Positions 29,265 to 40,066 are shown, counted from the stretch's first letter. The stretch: DNA of 64,000 nucleotides from Rhodopseudomonas palustris (GCF_034479375.1 NZ_CP140155.1:4626501-4690500); one strand, 5' to 3'. Numbers and translations: made by a program. The notes: generated by a model not told the origin, from the sequence alone.

Positions 29265-32200
29265 TTAACGGGCCGCGCGCTTGCTGGCCGCAGGCTTGGC
29301 GGCTGCGGTCGGCTGCGCATCCCAGCCGCCGGCCGGCGCTGCGACCTTGACTGCGTCATCGGGCTGCGGCTCGACCGTGAAGGTCTGGATCGCGAGCCTG
29401 GCCGCCGACAGCGATTGCGGATCGAGCCGCTTGGCGACGTCGTCGCGCTTGCGGGCGGAATCCGCGTCGCCCTGGGTGGCGGCAAGGCTGAACCATTTGA
29501 ACGATTCGGCGAGGTTCTGTTCGACCCCGATGCCGCGCGCATACAGGATGCCGAGGTTGAACTGGCTGTCGGCGACGCCGCGCTCGGCCGCCTTGCGGAA
29601 CCACTCCGCCGCGCTCTTGTAATTGGCGCCCTTGGTGCCGCCGTCGGCGTCGAGCACCGCGAGATTGTGCATCGCCTTGGCGTTGCCGCGGTCGGCGGCC
29701 TGAATGTAGTAGCGGCGGGCCGTGTCGAGGTCCTTCTTCACCCCGAGACCCTTTTCGTTGAGGGTCCCCATCCGGAACATCGCCGGCACGATGCCGGCTT
29801 GCGCCGCGCGGCCGTACCACTTCGCCGCCTCCTCGTACTTCGCGGGCACGCCCTTGCCCTCGGCGTAGCGGTTGCCGACCTCATAGGCTGCCGCGGCGTC
29901 GCCTTTCAGGGCGGCCTTGCGCAGCGCCGGTCCGCCGATCCCGTCGGGCAGGGTTTCGCCGGCCGGGATCGCGATCGTGGCCGCGGCGCTCGGAGCGGCG
30001 CTGGCCTGCGGCGTCGGGATCGTGCCGGTGACATCGGCGGATACAGGAGCGACGGATGCAGGAGCGGCGGGTGCGGCGGGGGCGGGGGCGACAACGGGCG
30101 CCTGGGGAGGCGCGAACAGCGATTGCCGGTTGATCGGGGTCGGGGACGTCATCGACGGCGTCGGCGCGGCCGGGTTCGTTGCGGCGGGCGGCGATGCCTC
30201 CTCGTCCTCGTCCGTCTCGGGCATCATCTGGGGCGCCGGCTCGCTGAGGCTGGCGGCCGGGACCGTCGAGCCGTCGTCGAGCAGGTTCATCGCCATCTTG
30301 AAGGTGCCGAGCACGATCACCACGACGCTGGCGCCGACCAGCAGCGAGCGGATCTTGGACCCGATGGTGGAGCCTGGCTTGCCCTGGGTCGGCCCCGACT
30401 TGCTGCCGTCGCCCTTGGCCTTGTCTCCGGATTGCGCGGTGGCGGTGGCCGCGGCCTGTGCGGCGCGGCGGGCGGCCGCGATGAAATTCGAGCTGCTGGC
30501 CGGCTCCGGCTTGGCGCCGGCGAATTCGCTGATCGCGCTCTCGGAGGCTGCGATCCGCTCCGACGGCGATGCGACCCGGCCGGGGGGCCGGGTGCCGGGC
30601 TCGAGCGGATGATCCGGCGGCAGAGAGGCATCGGCCGGGAGCCTTTGCGGCGCGATCTGCGGCTCGGGGGCGGCAGGGCGGCTGGCCGGCGGCGTCAGAA
30701 TATCCAGGATCGCCCGCGGCGCGGGCGCTGGCGCGGCCGGTTCGGGCGCGGGGCGCGTCGGCGCGAACTCCCGCGGCGCGGCGGCGAAGGCGGTCGCGGC
30801 GGCGGGATTCGGCAATTCGGGGCGTGGCGGCAACGACACTTGCGGCGACACGTGCGCCGGTGCGGCCGAGGCAGTGACGGCCGGCTGCGGCTTCGCGGGC
30901 TCGGGCGTCGCGGCGGTTTGAGGCGCAGCCCGCGCATTGCGCAGGTCGCCTTCGATCGTCGCCAGCCGATCGACGACATGGCCGAGCGTATTGTGAACCG
31001 CCTCCAGCGCATCCTGGGTCTGGCGACCGGTCTCCGACTGGCTCAGGCGAATGTCGGAAATCTCGCGTTTGATCGATTCGACGGCGCCGGAATCGAACTG
31101 CGGTGCCGCCGCGCGACCGAGGTCGGCGATGCGGTGGAAGTTCTCCTGCTGCCGCTCCAGCATCCTGAGGATGTCCTGCAGCCCTTCCTCGACGCGGCCG
31201 AAATCACCGCTGCCGCGTTGGGCGGCGGCTGTCTCCATCCGCTCGAGCAGATAGGAAACGCGCTGTTCGAGATGGGCGAACGCCGACGGGCTGTCGTTGC
31301 CGACCGGCATGTGATCGAGCCGCTCCGACAGCGCACGGACCGCGCCTTCGAGCTGCTCGGTGGATTCGGTGGCGACCGGCCGCTCGCGGTTCTCCAGCGC
31401 CGCCGTCAGCGCCGAGATGCGGCTTTCCAGCGCCGCGAAGGAATCGCTGTGGCTGTCGGCGCGCGCGAGCTGATCGACCTTGTCGGCCAGCGTGTGGACG
31501 TTGTCGGAAAGCTGCGCCAACGCCTCGTTCGAGGCGACATTGGAGACGATGCCGCGCAGCGCGCCGATCGCATTCTCGAGCTGCTGCATCGTGCCGGGAT
31601 CGTCGCTGTTGCGCACGATCATGTCGATCTTGCCGCCGAGATTGCGGATCGCTTCGTCGAAGCCGGCGAGTTGCTCGGCCGGCGTCAGCGAGCGCAGGGC
31701 ATCGCGGATTTCGCCGAGCGCGCGCTCGATCCCGGCGATCACGCCGGCGTCGCTGCCATTGGCGCGAGTCTCATCGAGCCGCTGCGACAGCGATCTGATC
31801 TCGCTTTCGAGCGACTCGATCGCCTTGCGCGGCATCGCTTCGGTGATGGTCTGGCGGATGTCGGCGAGATCGGCGCGGAACGCCGCGATCGACTGTTCGA
31901 TCACGTCGGGGCGTTGCAGCGCGTCGATCTGGCTGGTGATCTTGAGGAGTTGCTGCTCCAGGCTGGAAAAGTCGGGCCCCGGCCGTGCCTGCGGCGGCTC
32001 CATCGCCGGCGCGATCGGCGGCGACTGGCGCAGCGGCATCCGCTCCACCGGGGCGTCGAGCTCGGACTGGCGCGCGGCGATCTCGGCGATCGCGCGATCG
32101 AGCGCGTTCGGATCGAGCGGCGGCGAGGCGTGATAGACCTGCGCTGCGGCGCGCTCGACGCGTTCGGTCGGCGTCTGCGGGGCGGCGGAGGGGGCTTGAC

Positions 32201-32600
32201 GCGGCGCAGCCTGCGCCGGCGCAGCGGCCGCCGCCTTGGGCTCGGTGATCCGCGCCAGCCGGGCGTCGAGCCTGGAAATCGCGTCGTTGAGCTGCCGCGC
32301 CACGCCGGGCTCGTTGCGCACCGGCGGGCGCGAAATCTGGTCGATCTGGCGGGCAATGGAATCCAGCCGTTGGTGAATTTCGGCGACCTCGGTCGCGTTC
32401 TTTTCCGCCAGCGGGGCGCGGATCGACTCCCGGGTAGCGTCGACCGTCGGGCGCGGCTGCGGCGGGGTTTGGGGCGCGGTCTCGCCGAGCTGACCATCGA
32501 TCCAGTCGGCCAGCGACATGCCGGCGCGCTTGGCGGCGGCCTCCGCCCTTTCGCGCACTGACGGTTCGATGCCCTCGACGCTCCACGATACGCGATTCAT
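29265..32600 (-). CDS. PodJ-like polar localisation protein with Sel1 repeats
   Basis: The 1,111-residue protein begins MNRVSWSVEGIEPSVRERAEAAAKRAGMSLADWI, a typical start of alphaproteobacterial polarity factors. Residues ~30-590 are rich in heptad coiled coil with repeated blocks (LEQRVSYLLERME, IGGIER-like spacing). A Pro/Ala-rich stretch follows to ~745, then one membrane span (SLLVGASVVVIVLGTFKMAM, ~750-770), an acidic Pro-rich periplasmic linker, and four to five Sel1/TPR repeats at ~885-1070 (AAYEVGNRYAEGKGVPAKYEEAAKWYGRAA is the first). PodJ recruits polar organelle and chemotaxis factors. The C-terminal peptidoglycan-binding domain of Caulobacter PodJ is not visible here. Start ATG 32600 is chosen for family fit. 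Confidence 0.85.
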   Translation of the reverse strand: MNRVSWSVEGIEPSVRERAEAAAKRAGMSLADWIDGQLGETAPQTPPQPRPTVDATRESIRAPLAEKNATEVAEIHQRLDSIARQIDQISRPPVRNEPGVARQLNDAISRLDARLARITEPKAAAAAPAQAAPRQAPSAAPQTPTERVERAAAQVYHASPPLDPNALDRAIAEIAARQSELDAPVERMPLRQSPPIAPAMEPPQARPGPDFSSLEQQLLKITSQIDALQRPDVIEQSIAAFRADLADIRQTITEAMPRKAIESLESEIRSLSQRLDETRANGSDAGVIAGIERALGEIRDALRSLTPAEQLAGFDEAIRNLGGKIDMIVRNSDDPGTMQQLENAIGALRGIVSNVASNEALAQLSDNVHTLADKVDQLARADSHSDSFAALESRISALTAALENRERPVATESTEQLEGAVRALSERLDHMPVGNDSPSAFAHLEQRVSYLLERMETAAAQRGSGDFGRVEEGLQDILRMLERQQENFHRIADLGRAAAPQFDSGAVESIKREISDIRLSQSETGRQTQDALEAVHNTLGHVVDRLATIEGDLRNARAAPQTAATPEPAKPQPAVTASAAPAHVSPQVSLPPRPELPNPAAATAFAAAPREFAPTRPAPEPAAPAPAPRAILDILTPPASRPAAPEPQIAPQRLPADASLPPDHPLEPGTRPPGRVASPSERIAASESAISEFAGAKPEPASSSNFIAAARRAAQAAATATAQSGDKAKGDGSKSGPTQGKPGSTIGSKIRSLLVGASVVVIVLGTFKMAMNLLDDGSTVPAASLSEPAPQMMPETDEDEEASPPAATNPAAPTPSMTSPTPINRQSLFAPPQAPVVAPAPAAPAAPASVAPVSADVTGTIPTPQASAAPSAAATIAIPAGETLPDGIGGPALRKAALKGDAAAAYEVGNRYAEGKGVPAKYEEAAKWYGRAAQAGIVPAMFRMGTLNEKGLGVKKDLDTARRYYIQAADRGNAKAMHNLAVLDADGGTKGANYKSAAEWFRKAAERGVADSQFNLGILYARGIGVEQNLAESFKWFSLAATQGDADSARKRDDVAKRLDPQSLSAARLAIQTFTVEPQPDDAVKVAAPAGGWDAQPTAAAKPAASKRAAR

Positions 32601-32822
32601 GCCCTTGTCCGCTTCCGAACTGGCGCCTGTGGCGCCGCGAATCCTCCCCCGTCGTGTCCCGTGCCGAAAGACACCCGAATTCAATGCGGGAGGGCCGCCT
32701 CTGGCATCGACTTTTTCCTGTTAGGGTAAATACCGAGTTAAGGATTGCGCCGGCTGAGACCTAAAGTTGTGGTCGCGGCCCGCCCGCTACACCTTCGCGC
32801 TGTCGCCCGTTGGGTTCGCTCG

Positions 32823-33371
32823 CTATCGGGTGAACAGCGCGCTCAGATCGTCGATATCCGCTTCAGTCACGACGGTGTGGGCCGGGTTCAGCATCGCGGT
32901 CTGACCGATATAGGCCCAGTACAGAAATTCGGCCCGCGGCAGCGCGCGCCGGCCTTCAACGCCCGACTCGATCATCAGCTTCGACAGATAGTCGATCCGC
33001 CGGGCATCCACCGAGGCGACCATCTGGGCCGCGGCTGCATCCGTCGCCGCCAGCTCCCGGATCGCCCTGTCGAGACTTCGGTCCTCGTTGAAGGCGAGCT
33101 TCATCAGGTGCGTCAGCCGCGCCGGGCCGATGATCGAAGTGTCGATCTCGCGAAACACCTGATCGGTCGCCCGTTCCTGCCAGAGTTGCAGGAGCTGGAG
33201 CCGGAAATCCGTCGCGTCCCTGAAGTGCCAGTAGAAGCTCCCCCGCGACACCTGCAATCCGGCCGCCAGATCGCCGACCTTGAGCGCTTGCGGGCCGCGT
33301 CGCGCCAGGGTGCGCAGCCCGTGAGCGAGCCAGTCCGAACGTGTCAGCCGATCTTTGGTATCCGAGTCCAT
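32823..33371 (-). CDS. TetR-family transcriptional regulator of the beta-oxidation operon
   Basis: The 182-residue protein has a TetR helix-turn-helix near residues 29-52 (LKVGDLAAGLQVSRGSFYWHF) and an all-helical ligand domain. It diverges from a fatty-acid oxidation operon, so an acyl-CoA-responsive repressor is the natural reading. ATG 33371 is chosen; GTG 33386 would extend it by five residues but overlaps the operator-like palindrome. Two matching inverted sites lie in the divergent region. Confidence 0.88.
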   Translation of the reverse strand: MDSDTKDRLTRSDWLAHGLRTLARRGPQALKVGDLAAGLQVSRGSFYWHFRDATDFRLQLLQLWQERATDQVFREIDTSIIGPARLTHLMKLAFNEDRSLDRAIRELAATDAAAAQMVASVDARRIDYLSKLMIESGVEGRRALPRAEFLYWAYIGQTAMLNPAHTVVTEADIDDLSALFTR

Positions 33372-33378
33372 GTCGGGA

Positions 33379-33440
33379 CCATACACCAGTGTATTGACAG
33401 GTCCAGCCTGCGCCGTTACATGCCATTCATAGGTGTATGG
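33379..33440. promoter_or_regulatory. TetR operator pair and promoter of the beta-oxidation operon
   Basis: ATACAC-CA-GTGTAT (33381-33394) is a perfect palindrome with a 2-nt centre. CCATACACC at 33379-33387 recurs in inverted orientation at 33432-33440, where it forms CATA-GGTG-TATG. Between them lies a promoter candidate, TTGACA (33394-33399), 17 nt, TACATG (33417-33422), reading rightward into the operon. Bound repressor at both sites would clamp this promoter. Confidence 0.6.
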
Positions 33441-33672
33441 AATTGATCGCCAGAGCGCGGCCCGTCACGGTCGCCCGGATCATCCTGTGGGAGGAGCGCT
33501 CATGCACGACGTCTTGGTCCGGCGCTGGATGCTCGCGGCAGCCGGGTTGCGGCCTGCGTCAGTCGGTCCGGCTGCGCATGTCGATTGATGTTGCGGCGGC
33601 TCGTATCCGGCAACATCCTCCTTCACCTCACGTCCCCTTCACAATCCGACCCGCTGATCTGGAGCGTCGCCG

Positions 33673-34059
33673 ATGGCCTTGACCGGGCTCGACAAGTGGT
33701 ACGCCTTCATGAAGTCCAAGGACGAGGCCGCGTTGTGGGATCTGCTGCATCCCGACGCGGTGTTCGAGAGCCCGGTGGTTCATACGCCGCAGGCCGGGCG
33801 CGAGATCGTGTTCAAGTACCTCTCGAGCGCCGAGAAGGTGCTCGGCGGCCCGGGGTTCACCTATGTGGGCGAATGGCGCAGCGATGACGGCGCGGTGCTG
33901 GAATTCGAGAACGTGATCGAGGGCGTCAAGCTCAACGGCGTCGACATCATCACTTTCGCCGAGGATGGCCGTATTACCCGTTTCAAGGTCATGGTAAGAC
34001 CGCTGAAAGCGATCAACCTGCTGCATCGGCTGATGGGAGAGCAACTGGCGCGACAATAA
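33673..34059 (+). CDS. SnoaL-like / NTF2-fold protein
   Basis: The 128-residue protein has the NTF2-like fold of the SnoaL_2 group: LDKWYAFMKSKDEAALWDLLHPDAVFESPV, VLEFENVIEGVKLNGVDIITFAEDGRITRFKVM. GGAG precedes the ATG. As first gene of the fatty-acid operon it may be a small hydratase, isomerase or ligand carrier, but the family is too varied to say. The 300 nt upstream hold the TetR operator region and no credible gene. Confidence 0.82.
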   Translation: MALTGLDKWYAFMKSKDEAALWDLLHPDAVFESPVVHTPQAGREIVFKYLSSAEKVLGGPGFTYVGEWRSDDGAVLEFENVIEGVKLNGVDIITFAEDGRITRFKVMVRPLKAINLLHRLMGEQLARQ

Positions 34060-34147
34060 GGCGCCGACCGGCCGAATTTCCCTCGCCGCCGTTCGAGATC
34101 ACTCGGATGGCGGACACCTCACAACAGATCCCGATCGAGAGAACCGC

Positions 34148-35938
34148 ATGACGATCTACAAGGCTCCGGTTGAAGATGTCAGCTTCCTGCTGAACGACGT
34201 GTTTCATTTCGACAAGTACAATAACCTGCCCGGCTTCGCGGATGCTGCGCCCGACGTGCGCGACGCGATCATCAACGAGGCGGCGCGGCTCAGCGAGCAG
34301 GTGCTGGCGCCGCTCAACGCGGTCGGCGATCGCGAGGGCTGCGTCCGCCACGACGACGGCAGCGTCACCACGCCGAAGGGCTTCAAGGAAGCCTACAAGC
34401 AGATCGCCGAAGGCGGCTGGCTCGGCCTGTCGTCGCCGCCGGAATTCGGCGGCCAGGGCCTGCCGGTGACGCTGACGCAGACCGTCGCCGAATTCCAGAT
34501 CTCCGCCAACATGGCGTTCTCGATGTATCACGGCCTGACCATGGGCGCCGCCGCGGCGCTGCTGGTGCACGGCAACGCCGAGCAGAAGGCGCTGTATCTG
34601 CCGAAGATGACGGCCGGCGAATGGACCGGCACCATGAATCTGACCGAGCCGCAATGCGGCACCGACCTCGGGCTGCTGCGCACCAAGGCGGTGAAGCAGG
34701 CGGACGGCAGCTACAAGATCACCGGCACCAAGATCTTCATCTCCGCCGGCGAGCACGATTTGTCCGAGAACATCATCCATCTGGTGCTGGCGCGGATCGA
34801 GGGCGCGCCGGCCGGCATCAAGGGCGTCTCGTTGTTCGTGGTGCCGAAGATCCTGGTCAATGCCGACGGCTCGCTCGGCGCCCGCAACGGCGTGGTGTGC
34901 GGCTCGATCGAGCACAAGATGGGCATCCACGGCAACGCCACCTGCACCATGAACTACGACGAGGCCACCGGCTGGCTGATCGGTGAAGAGAACAAGGGCA
35001 TGCAGGGCATGTTCGTGATGATGAACGAGGCCCGTCTCGGCGTCGCCGTGCAGGGCCTCGCACAGTCCGAGGTCGCGTATCAAAACGCGGTGGCCTATGC
35101 GCGCGAGCGTCTGCAGGGCCGCGCATTGTCCGGCCCGAAGGCGACCGACAAGCCGGCCGATCCGATCATCGTGCATCCCGACGTGCGCCGCGTGCTGCTC
35201 ACCATCCGCGCCTTCAACGAAGCGGCGCGGGCGCTGGTGATGTGGACGGCGCTGAAGAGCGACGTCGCGCATCGCTCCGACGATGCCAAGGAGCGGCAGA
35301 CCGCCGACGATCATCTCGGCCTGATGACGCCGGTGCTGAAGGGCGTGCTGACCGACGTCGGCTTCTCCAACGCGGTGCTGGCGCAGCAGGTCTATGGCGG
35401 CCACGGCTACATCGCCGCCAACGGCATGGAGCAGTTCGTCCGCGACGCCCGGATCGCGATGATCTACGAGGGCGCCAACGGCATCCAGGCGCTCGATCTG
35501 GTCGGCCGCAAGCTGCCGCGCGACGGCGGCCGCGCGGTGATGTCGTTCTTCGCCGAGGTCGGCGCCTTCGCCAAGGAGCACGGCGGCGACGAGGCGATGA
35601 AGCCGTTCGTCACGCCGCTGTCGACCTCGCTCGGCCATCTGCAGCAGGCCACCACCTGGCTGATGCTGAACGCGATGGCGGCGCCCGACAACGCCGGCGC
35701 AGGCGCGACCGATTACATGCAGCTATTCGGCCTCGTCGCCTGCGGCTACATGTGGGCGAAGATGGCCAAGGTCGCGCAGGACAAGATTGCCGCCGAGGGG
35801 GCCTCGCCCTATCTGACCACCAAGCTCGTCACCGGCCGGTTCTTCATGGAACGCTCGCTGCCCGAGACCGCGCTGCATCTGGCGCGGATCCAAACCGGCA
35901 GCGCGACCACGATGGAATTGCCGGCGGAAGCGTTCTGA
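34148..35938 (+). CDS. Acyl-CoA dehydrogenase (long, ~600-residue type)
   Basis: The 596-residue flavoenzyme introduces the alpha-beta double bond into acyl-CoA, the first step of beta-oxidation, passing electrons to ETF. It carries a family N-terminal extension, the FAD/substrate block NLTEPQCGTDLGLLRTKA, the catalytic Glu in MIYEGANGIQALDLVGRKL, and the extra C-terminal helical domain of this subgroup. It lies 88 nt after the SnoaL-like gene with GAGAGA as ribosome site. A repeat separates it from the thiolase gene. Confidence 0.94.
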   Translation: MTIYKAPVEDVSFLLNDVFHFDKYNNLPGFADAAPDVRDAIINEAARLSEQVLAPLNAVGDREGCVRHDDGSVTTPKGFKEAYKQIAEGGWLGLSSPPEFGGQGLPVTLTQTVAEFQISANMAFSMYHGLTMGAAAALLVHGNAEQKALYLPKMTAGEWTGTMNLTEPQCGTDLGLLRTKAVKQADGSYKITGTKIFISAGEHDLSENIIHLVLARIEGAPAGIKGVSLFVVPKILVNADGSLGARNGVVCGSIEHKMGIHGNATCTMNYDEATGWLIGEENKGMQGMFVMMNEARLGVAVQGLAQSEVAYQNAVAYARERLQGRALSGPKATDKPADPIIVHPDVRRVLLTIRAFNEAARALVMWTALKSDVAHRSDDAKERQTADDHLGLMTPVLKGVLTDVGFSNAVLAQQVYGGHGYIAANGMEQFVRDARIAMIYEGANGIQALDLVGRKLPRDGGRAVMSFFAEVGAFAKEHGGDEAMKPFVTPLSTSLGHLQQATTWLMLNAMAAPDNAGAGATDYMQLFGLVACGYMWAKMAKVAQDKIAAEGASPYLTTKLVTGRFFMERSLPETALHLARIQTGSATTMELPAEAF

Positions 35939-35948
35939 TACAACCGGC

Positions 35949-36047
35949 CGTCATCCCCGCGAAAGCGGGGATCCAGTAAACACAGCGCCAGCGATTCGAC
36001 ACGAGCGCCTCGAATACTGGGTCGCCCGGTCGAGCCGGGCGATGACG
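35949..36047. repeat. Palindromic repeat between acyl-CoA dehydrogenase and thiolase genes
   Basis: CGTCATCCCCGCGAAAGCGGGGATCCAGTA at left contains the CCCCGC-GAAA-GCGGGG hairpin; the right end GTCGCCCGG...CCGGGCGATGACG closes it with outer CGTCATC / GATGACG arms. It lies within the operon without obvious terminator T run. Confidence 0.8.
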
Positions 36048-36091
36048 TCGAGAACACCACCGCGCTACGAAGTTCATTTGGGAGAGACCCG

Positions 36092-37300
<1,209 letters not shown>

Positions 37301-37307
37301 GTTCTTG

Positions 37308-37443
37308 CCCTCTCCCCTTGTGGGAGAGGGTGCCTGAGATGCGAAGCATCGAAGGCGGGTGAGGGGGCAGCTCCTCGCTCCGCCGCCCCCCTCACCCGGC
37401 GCCGACTTCGTCGGCGCCACCCTCTCCCACAAGGGGAGAGGGA
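37308..37443. repeat. Family C palindromic repeat, intergenic
   Basis: CCCTCTCCCCTTGTGGGAGAGGG at left, inverted CCCTCTCCCACAAGGGGAGAGGG at right, with GGGTGAGGGGGC / CCCCCTCACCC inside. It lies between the thiolase and FadB-like genes. Confidence 0.88.
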
Positions 37444-37496
37444 AGAATAGACAACCGCCGCGCCGCAACGGCTGCTGGCATCGAAGGAGCTAATCA

Positions 37497-39713
37497 ATGA
37501 CCTTCAAGAACTTCAAGCTCGAGACCGACGCCGACGGCATTACGCTGGTGACCTGGGATCTGCCCGGCAAGTCGATGAACGTGCTGGACGCCGCGACCAT
37601 CGAGGAACTCGGCGCGATCGTCGAGCAGACCACCAAGGACGCCGCTGTGAAGGGCGTGGTGATCACCTCCGCCAAGGAGTCGTTCTGCGCCGGCGCCGAT
37701 CTGTCGATGCTGGAAACCATGAACAAGCAGTTCGCACAGATCCGGAAGGACAAGGGCGAAGAAGCCGCGCAACAGATGCTGTTCGACGAGAGCCGCAAGC
37801 TATCGCAGATCCTGCGCAGCATCGAGACCTCGGGCAAGCCCTGGGTCGCGGCGATCAACGGCCTGGCGCTGGGCGGCGGCTTCGAAGTGACGCTGGCCTG
37901 TCATCATCGTATCGCCGCGGACAATCCGAAGTCGCGGCTCGGCCTGCCGGAGATCAAAGTCGGCCTGTTCCCGGGCGGCGGTGGCACCCAGCGCATCGCC
38001 CGCATCGTCGATCCGCAGAACACCATGACGATTCTGCTCAAGGGCGATCAGCTCAAGCTCGACAAGGCCAAGGCGCTGAAGCTGGTCGACGCCATCGTGC
38101 CGGCCGACCAGATGATCTCGGCCGCCAAGGACTGGATCAAGGCCGGCGGCAAGGCGGTGGCGCCGTGGGACGAGAAGGGCTTCAAGCTGCCCGGCGGCCC
38201 GGTGTTCTCCAAGCAGGGCATGATGATGTTCCCGGCCGGCAACGCGATCTATCGCCGCGAGACCTACGACAACTATCCGGCCGCGCGCGCCATCATGAGC
38301 TGCGTCTATGAGGGCCTGCTGGTGCCGATGGATACGGCGCTGCGGATCGAGTCGCGCTACTTCGCCAAGGTGCTGCAGACCAAGGAAGCCGCGGCGATGA
38401 TCCGCAGCCTGTTCCTGTCGATGCAGGAGCTGAACAAGGGCGCGCGCCGTCCGCAGGGCGTGCCGCCGACCAAGGTCAAGAAGCTCGCCATCATCGGCGC
38501 CGGTTTCATGGGCGCCAGCGTCGGTTACGTCTCGGCCAAGGCCGGCATCGACGTGGTGCTGATCGATCGCGATCAGGAGAGCGCCGACAAGGGCAAGGCG
38601 CACTGCAAGAGCGTGATCGACGGCCTGATCGCCAAGGGTCGCGCCAAGCCGGCCGACGCCGAGGCGCTGATGTCGCGTATCACGGCGACGCCGGACTACA
38701 ACGCGATCTCGGATTGCGATCTGGTGATCGAGGCGGTGTTCGAGGATCGCAAGATCAAGGCCGAGACCTACGCCAAGGCGCAGCCGCTGTTGAAAGAAGG
38801 CGCGATCTTCGCCTCCAACACCTCGACGCTGCCGATCAACTCGCTGGCCGAAGAGTTCAAGGATCAGTCGAAATTCATCGGCATCCATTTCTTCTCGCCG
38901 GTCGAGAAGATGATGCTGGTCGAGGTCATCGTCGGCAAGAACACCGGCGACGTCGCGCTCGCGACCGCGCTCGACTACACCCGTCAGATCAACAAGACCC
39001 CGATCGTGGTCAACGATTCGCGCGGCTTCTTCGCCAACCGCTGCGTGCTGCGCTTCACCGCAGAAGGCCTCGAGATGCTGATGGAAGGCATCCCGGCGCC
39101 GATGATCGAGACCGCGGCGAAGATGGCCGGCATGCCGGTCGGGCCGCTGTCGCTCGCCGACGAGGTCGCGCTCGATCTGGTGCTCAAGATCATGAAGGCC
39201 ACCGAAGCCGATCTCGGCGAACAGGCGGTCGATCAGCAGCAGAAGAAGCTGATGGTCGAGATGGTCGAAAAGCAGGGCCGGTTCGGCCGCAAGAACGCCA
39301 AGGGCTTCTACGACTATCCGGAAAAGGGCAAGGGACAGAAGGCGCTGTGGGCCGGCATCGGCGCGCTGCAGCCCAAGCACGTCGATCCGGATACGGTCGA
39401 TGTCGAGGAACTGAAGCAGCGCTTCCTGGTGGTGCAGGCGGTCGAAGCCGCGCGCACCGTCGAGGATCACGTCATCACCGATCCGCGCGAGGCCGATGTC
39501 GGCTCGATCCTCGGCTTCGGCTTCGCCCCCTTCACCGGCGGCACGCTGAGCTACATCGACTTCATGGGCACCAAGGAATTCGTGGCGCTCTGCCACAAGC
39601 TGGAAGGCAAATACGGCTCGCGCTTCACGCCGCCGAAGCTCTTGGAAGACATGGCCAAGACCGGCGAGACCTTCTACCAGCGCTTCGCCCCGAAGAAGCA
39701 GGCGGCGGCGTAA
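37497..39713 (+). CDS. FadB-like bifunctional enoyl-CoA hydratase / 3-hydroxyacyl-CoA dehydrogenase
   Basis: The 738-residue protein joins a crotonase domain (~1-290; SFCAGADLSML oxyanion loop, LGLPEIKVGLFPGGGGTQRI with a catalytic Glu) to two 3-hydroxyacyl-CoA dehydrogenase domains (from ~315; NAD site IGAGFMGASVGYVSA, catalytic block IGIHFFSPVEKMMLVEV and SRGFFANR). It hydrates trans-2-enoyl-CoA and oxidises the product to 3-ketoacyl-CoA for the thiolase encoded just upstream. AAGGAG gives a strong ribosome site. Confidence 0.95.
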   Translation: MTFKNFKLETDADGITLVTWDLPGKSMNVLDAATIEELGAIVEQTTKDAAVKGVVITSAKESFCAGADLSMLETMNKQFAQIRKDKGEEAAQQMLFDESRKLSQILRSIETSGKPWVAAINGLALGGGFEVTLACHHRIAADNPKSRLGLPEIKVGLFPGGGGTQRIARIVDPQNTMTILLKGDQLKLDKAKALKLVDAIVPADQMISAAKDWIKAGGKAVAPWDEKGFKLPGGPVFSKQGMMMFPAGNAIYRRETYDNYPAARAIMSCVYEGLLVPMDTALRIESRYFAKVLQTKEAAAMIRSLFLSMQELNKGARRPQGVPPTKVKKLAIIGAGFMGASVGYVSAKAGIDVVLIDRDQESADKGKAHCKSVIDGLIAKGRAKPADAEALMSRITATPDYNAISDCDLVIEAVFEDRKIKAETYAKAQPLLKEGAIFASNTSTLPINSLAEEFKDQSKFIGIHFFSPVEKMMLVEVIVGKNTGDVALATALDYTRQINKTPIVVNDSRGFFANRCVLRFTAEGLEMLMEGIPAPMIETAAKMAGMPVGPLSLADEVALDLVLKIMKATEADLGEQAVDQQQKKLMVEMVEKQGRFGRKNAKGFYDYPEKGKGQKALWAGIGALQPKHVDPDTVDVEELKQRFLVVQAVEAARTVEDHVITDPREADVGSILGFGFAPFTGGTLSYIDFMGTKEFVALCHKLEGKYGSRFTPPKLLEDMAKTGETFYQRFAPKKQAAA

Positions 39714-39744
39714 GCGCTGCAACCGCTTCACCAAGCCCGGTGCT

Positions 39745-39890
39745 AACCTCTCCCTGCGCGCGGGGAGAGGTCGACCGGCAGAGCGCAGCGAAGCCGGTCG
39801 GGTGAGGGGGCGTTTCCACGCAGCCGAGAGTCAGTGCTCGCGTCGCCCCTCACCCCACCCCTCTCCCCGCAAGAGCGGGGCGAGGGAGAG
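39745..39890. repeat. Family C palindromic repeat, intergenic
   Basis: AACCTCTCCCTGCGCGCGGGGAGAGG at left, CCCTCTCCCCGC...GCGGGGCGAGGGAGAG at right, with GGGTGAGGGGGC and GCCCCTCACCCC between. Together with two further elements it fills the 364-nt gap between convergent operons; no gene is visible there. Confidence 0.85.
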
Positions 39891-39939
39891 CGCTGCGGTT
39901 GGTGTGAGGCTTTGCTTCGGTTGAACAGGACGAAAGTCA

Positions 39940-39969
39940 AAGGGCCCGGATCATTGCGATCCGGCCCTT
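39940..39969. terminator. Hairpin between convergent operons, possible bidirectional terminator
   Basis: AAGGGCC(C)GGATC pairs with GATCCGGCCCTT around an ATTGC loop, with one bulged C. The flanking T and A runs are short, so termination is plausible but not certain. Confidence 0.5.
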
Positions 39970-39984
39970 CGCATTTGAGCAGTT

Positions 39985-40066
39985 CGTCATTGCGAGGAGC
40001 GAAGCGACGAAGCAATCCAGGCTGGTGCGTGAAGCGCTGGATTGCTTCGCTCTGCTCGCAATGACG
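39985..40066. repeat. Palindromic repeat, family D (CGTCATTGCGAGGAGC type)
   Basis: CGTCATTGCGAGGAGCGAAGC at left and GCTTCGCTCTGCTCGCAATGACG at right are inverted, with GCAATCCAG / CTGGATTGC inside. It lies next to the 3' end of the GST gene. Confidence 0.85.

Noticed and set aside
29415..32561. Very long rightward ORF of ~1,050 codons opposite the PodJ-like gene
   Set aside because: Antisense shadow of a GC-rich gene: Arg/Gly-rich translation without domains, no ribosome site, and the leftward protein has clear features.
33437..33682. 81-codon ORF between the TetR operator and the SnoaL-like gene
   Set aside because: No ribosome site, atypical composition, and overlap with the following gene's start region.
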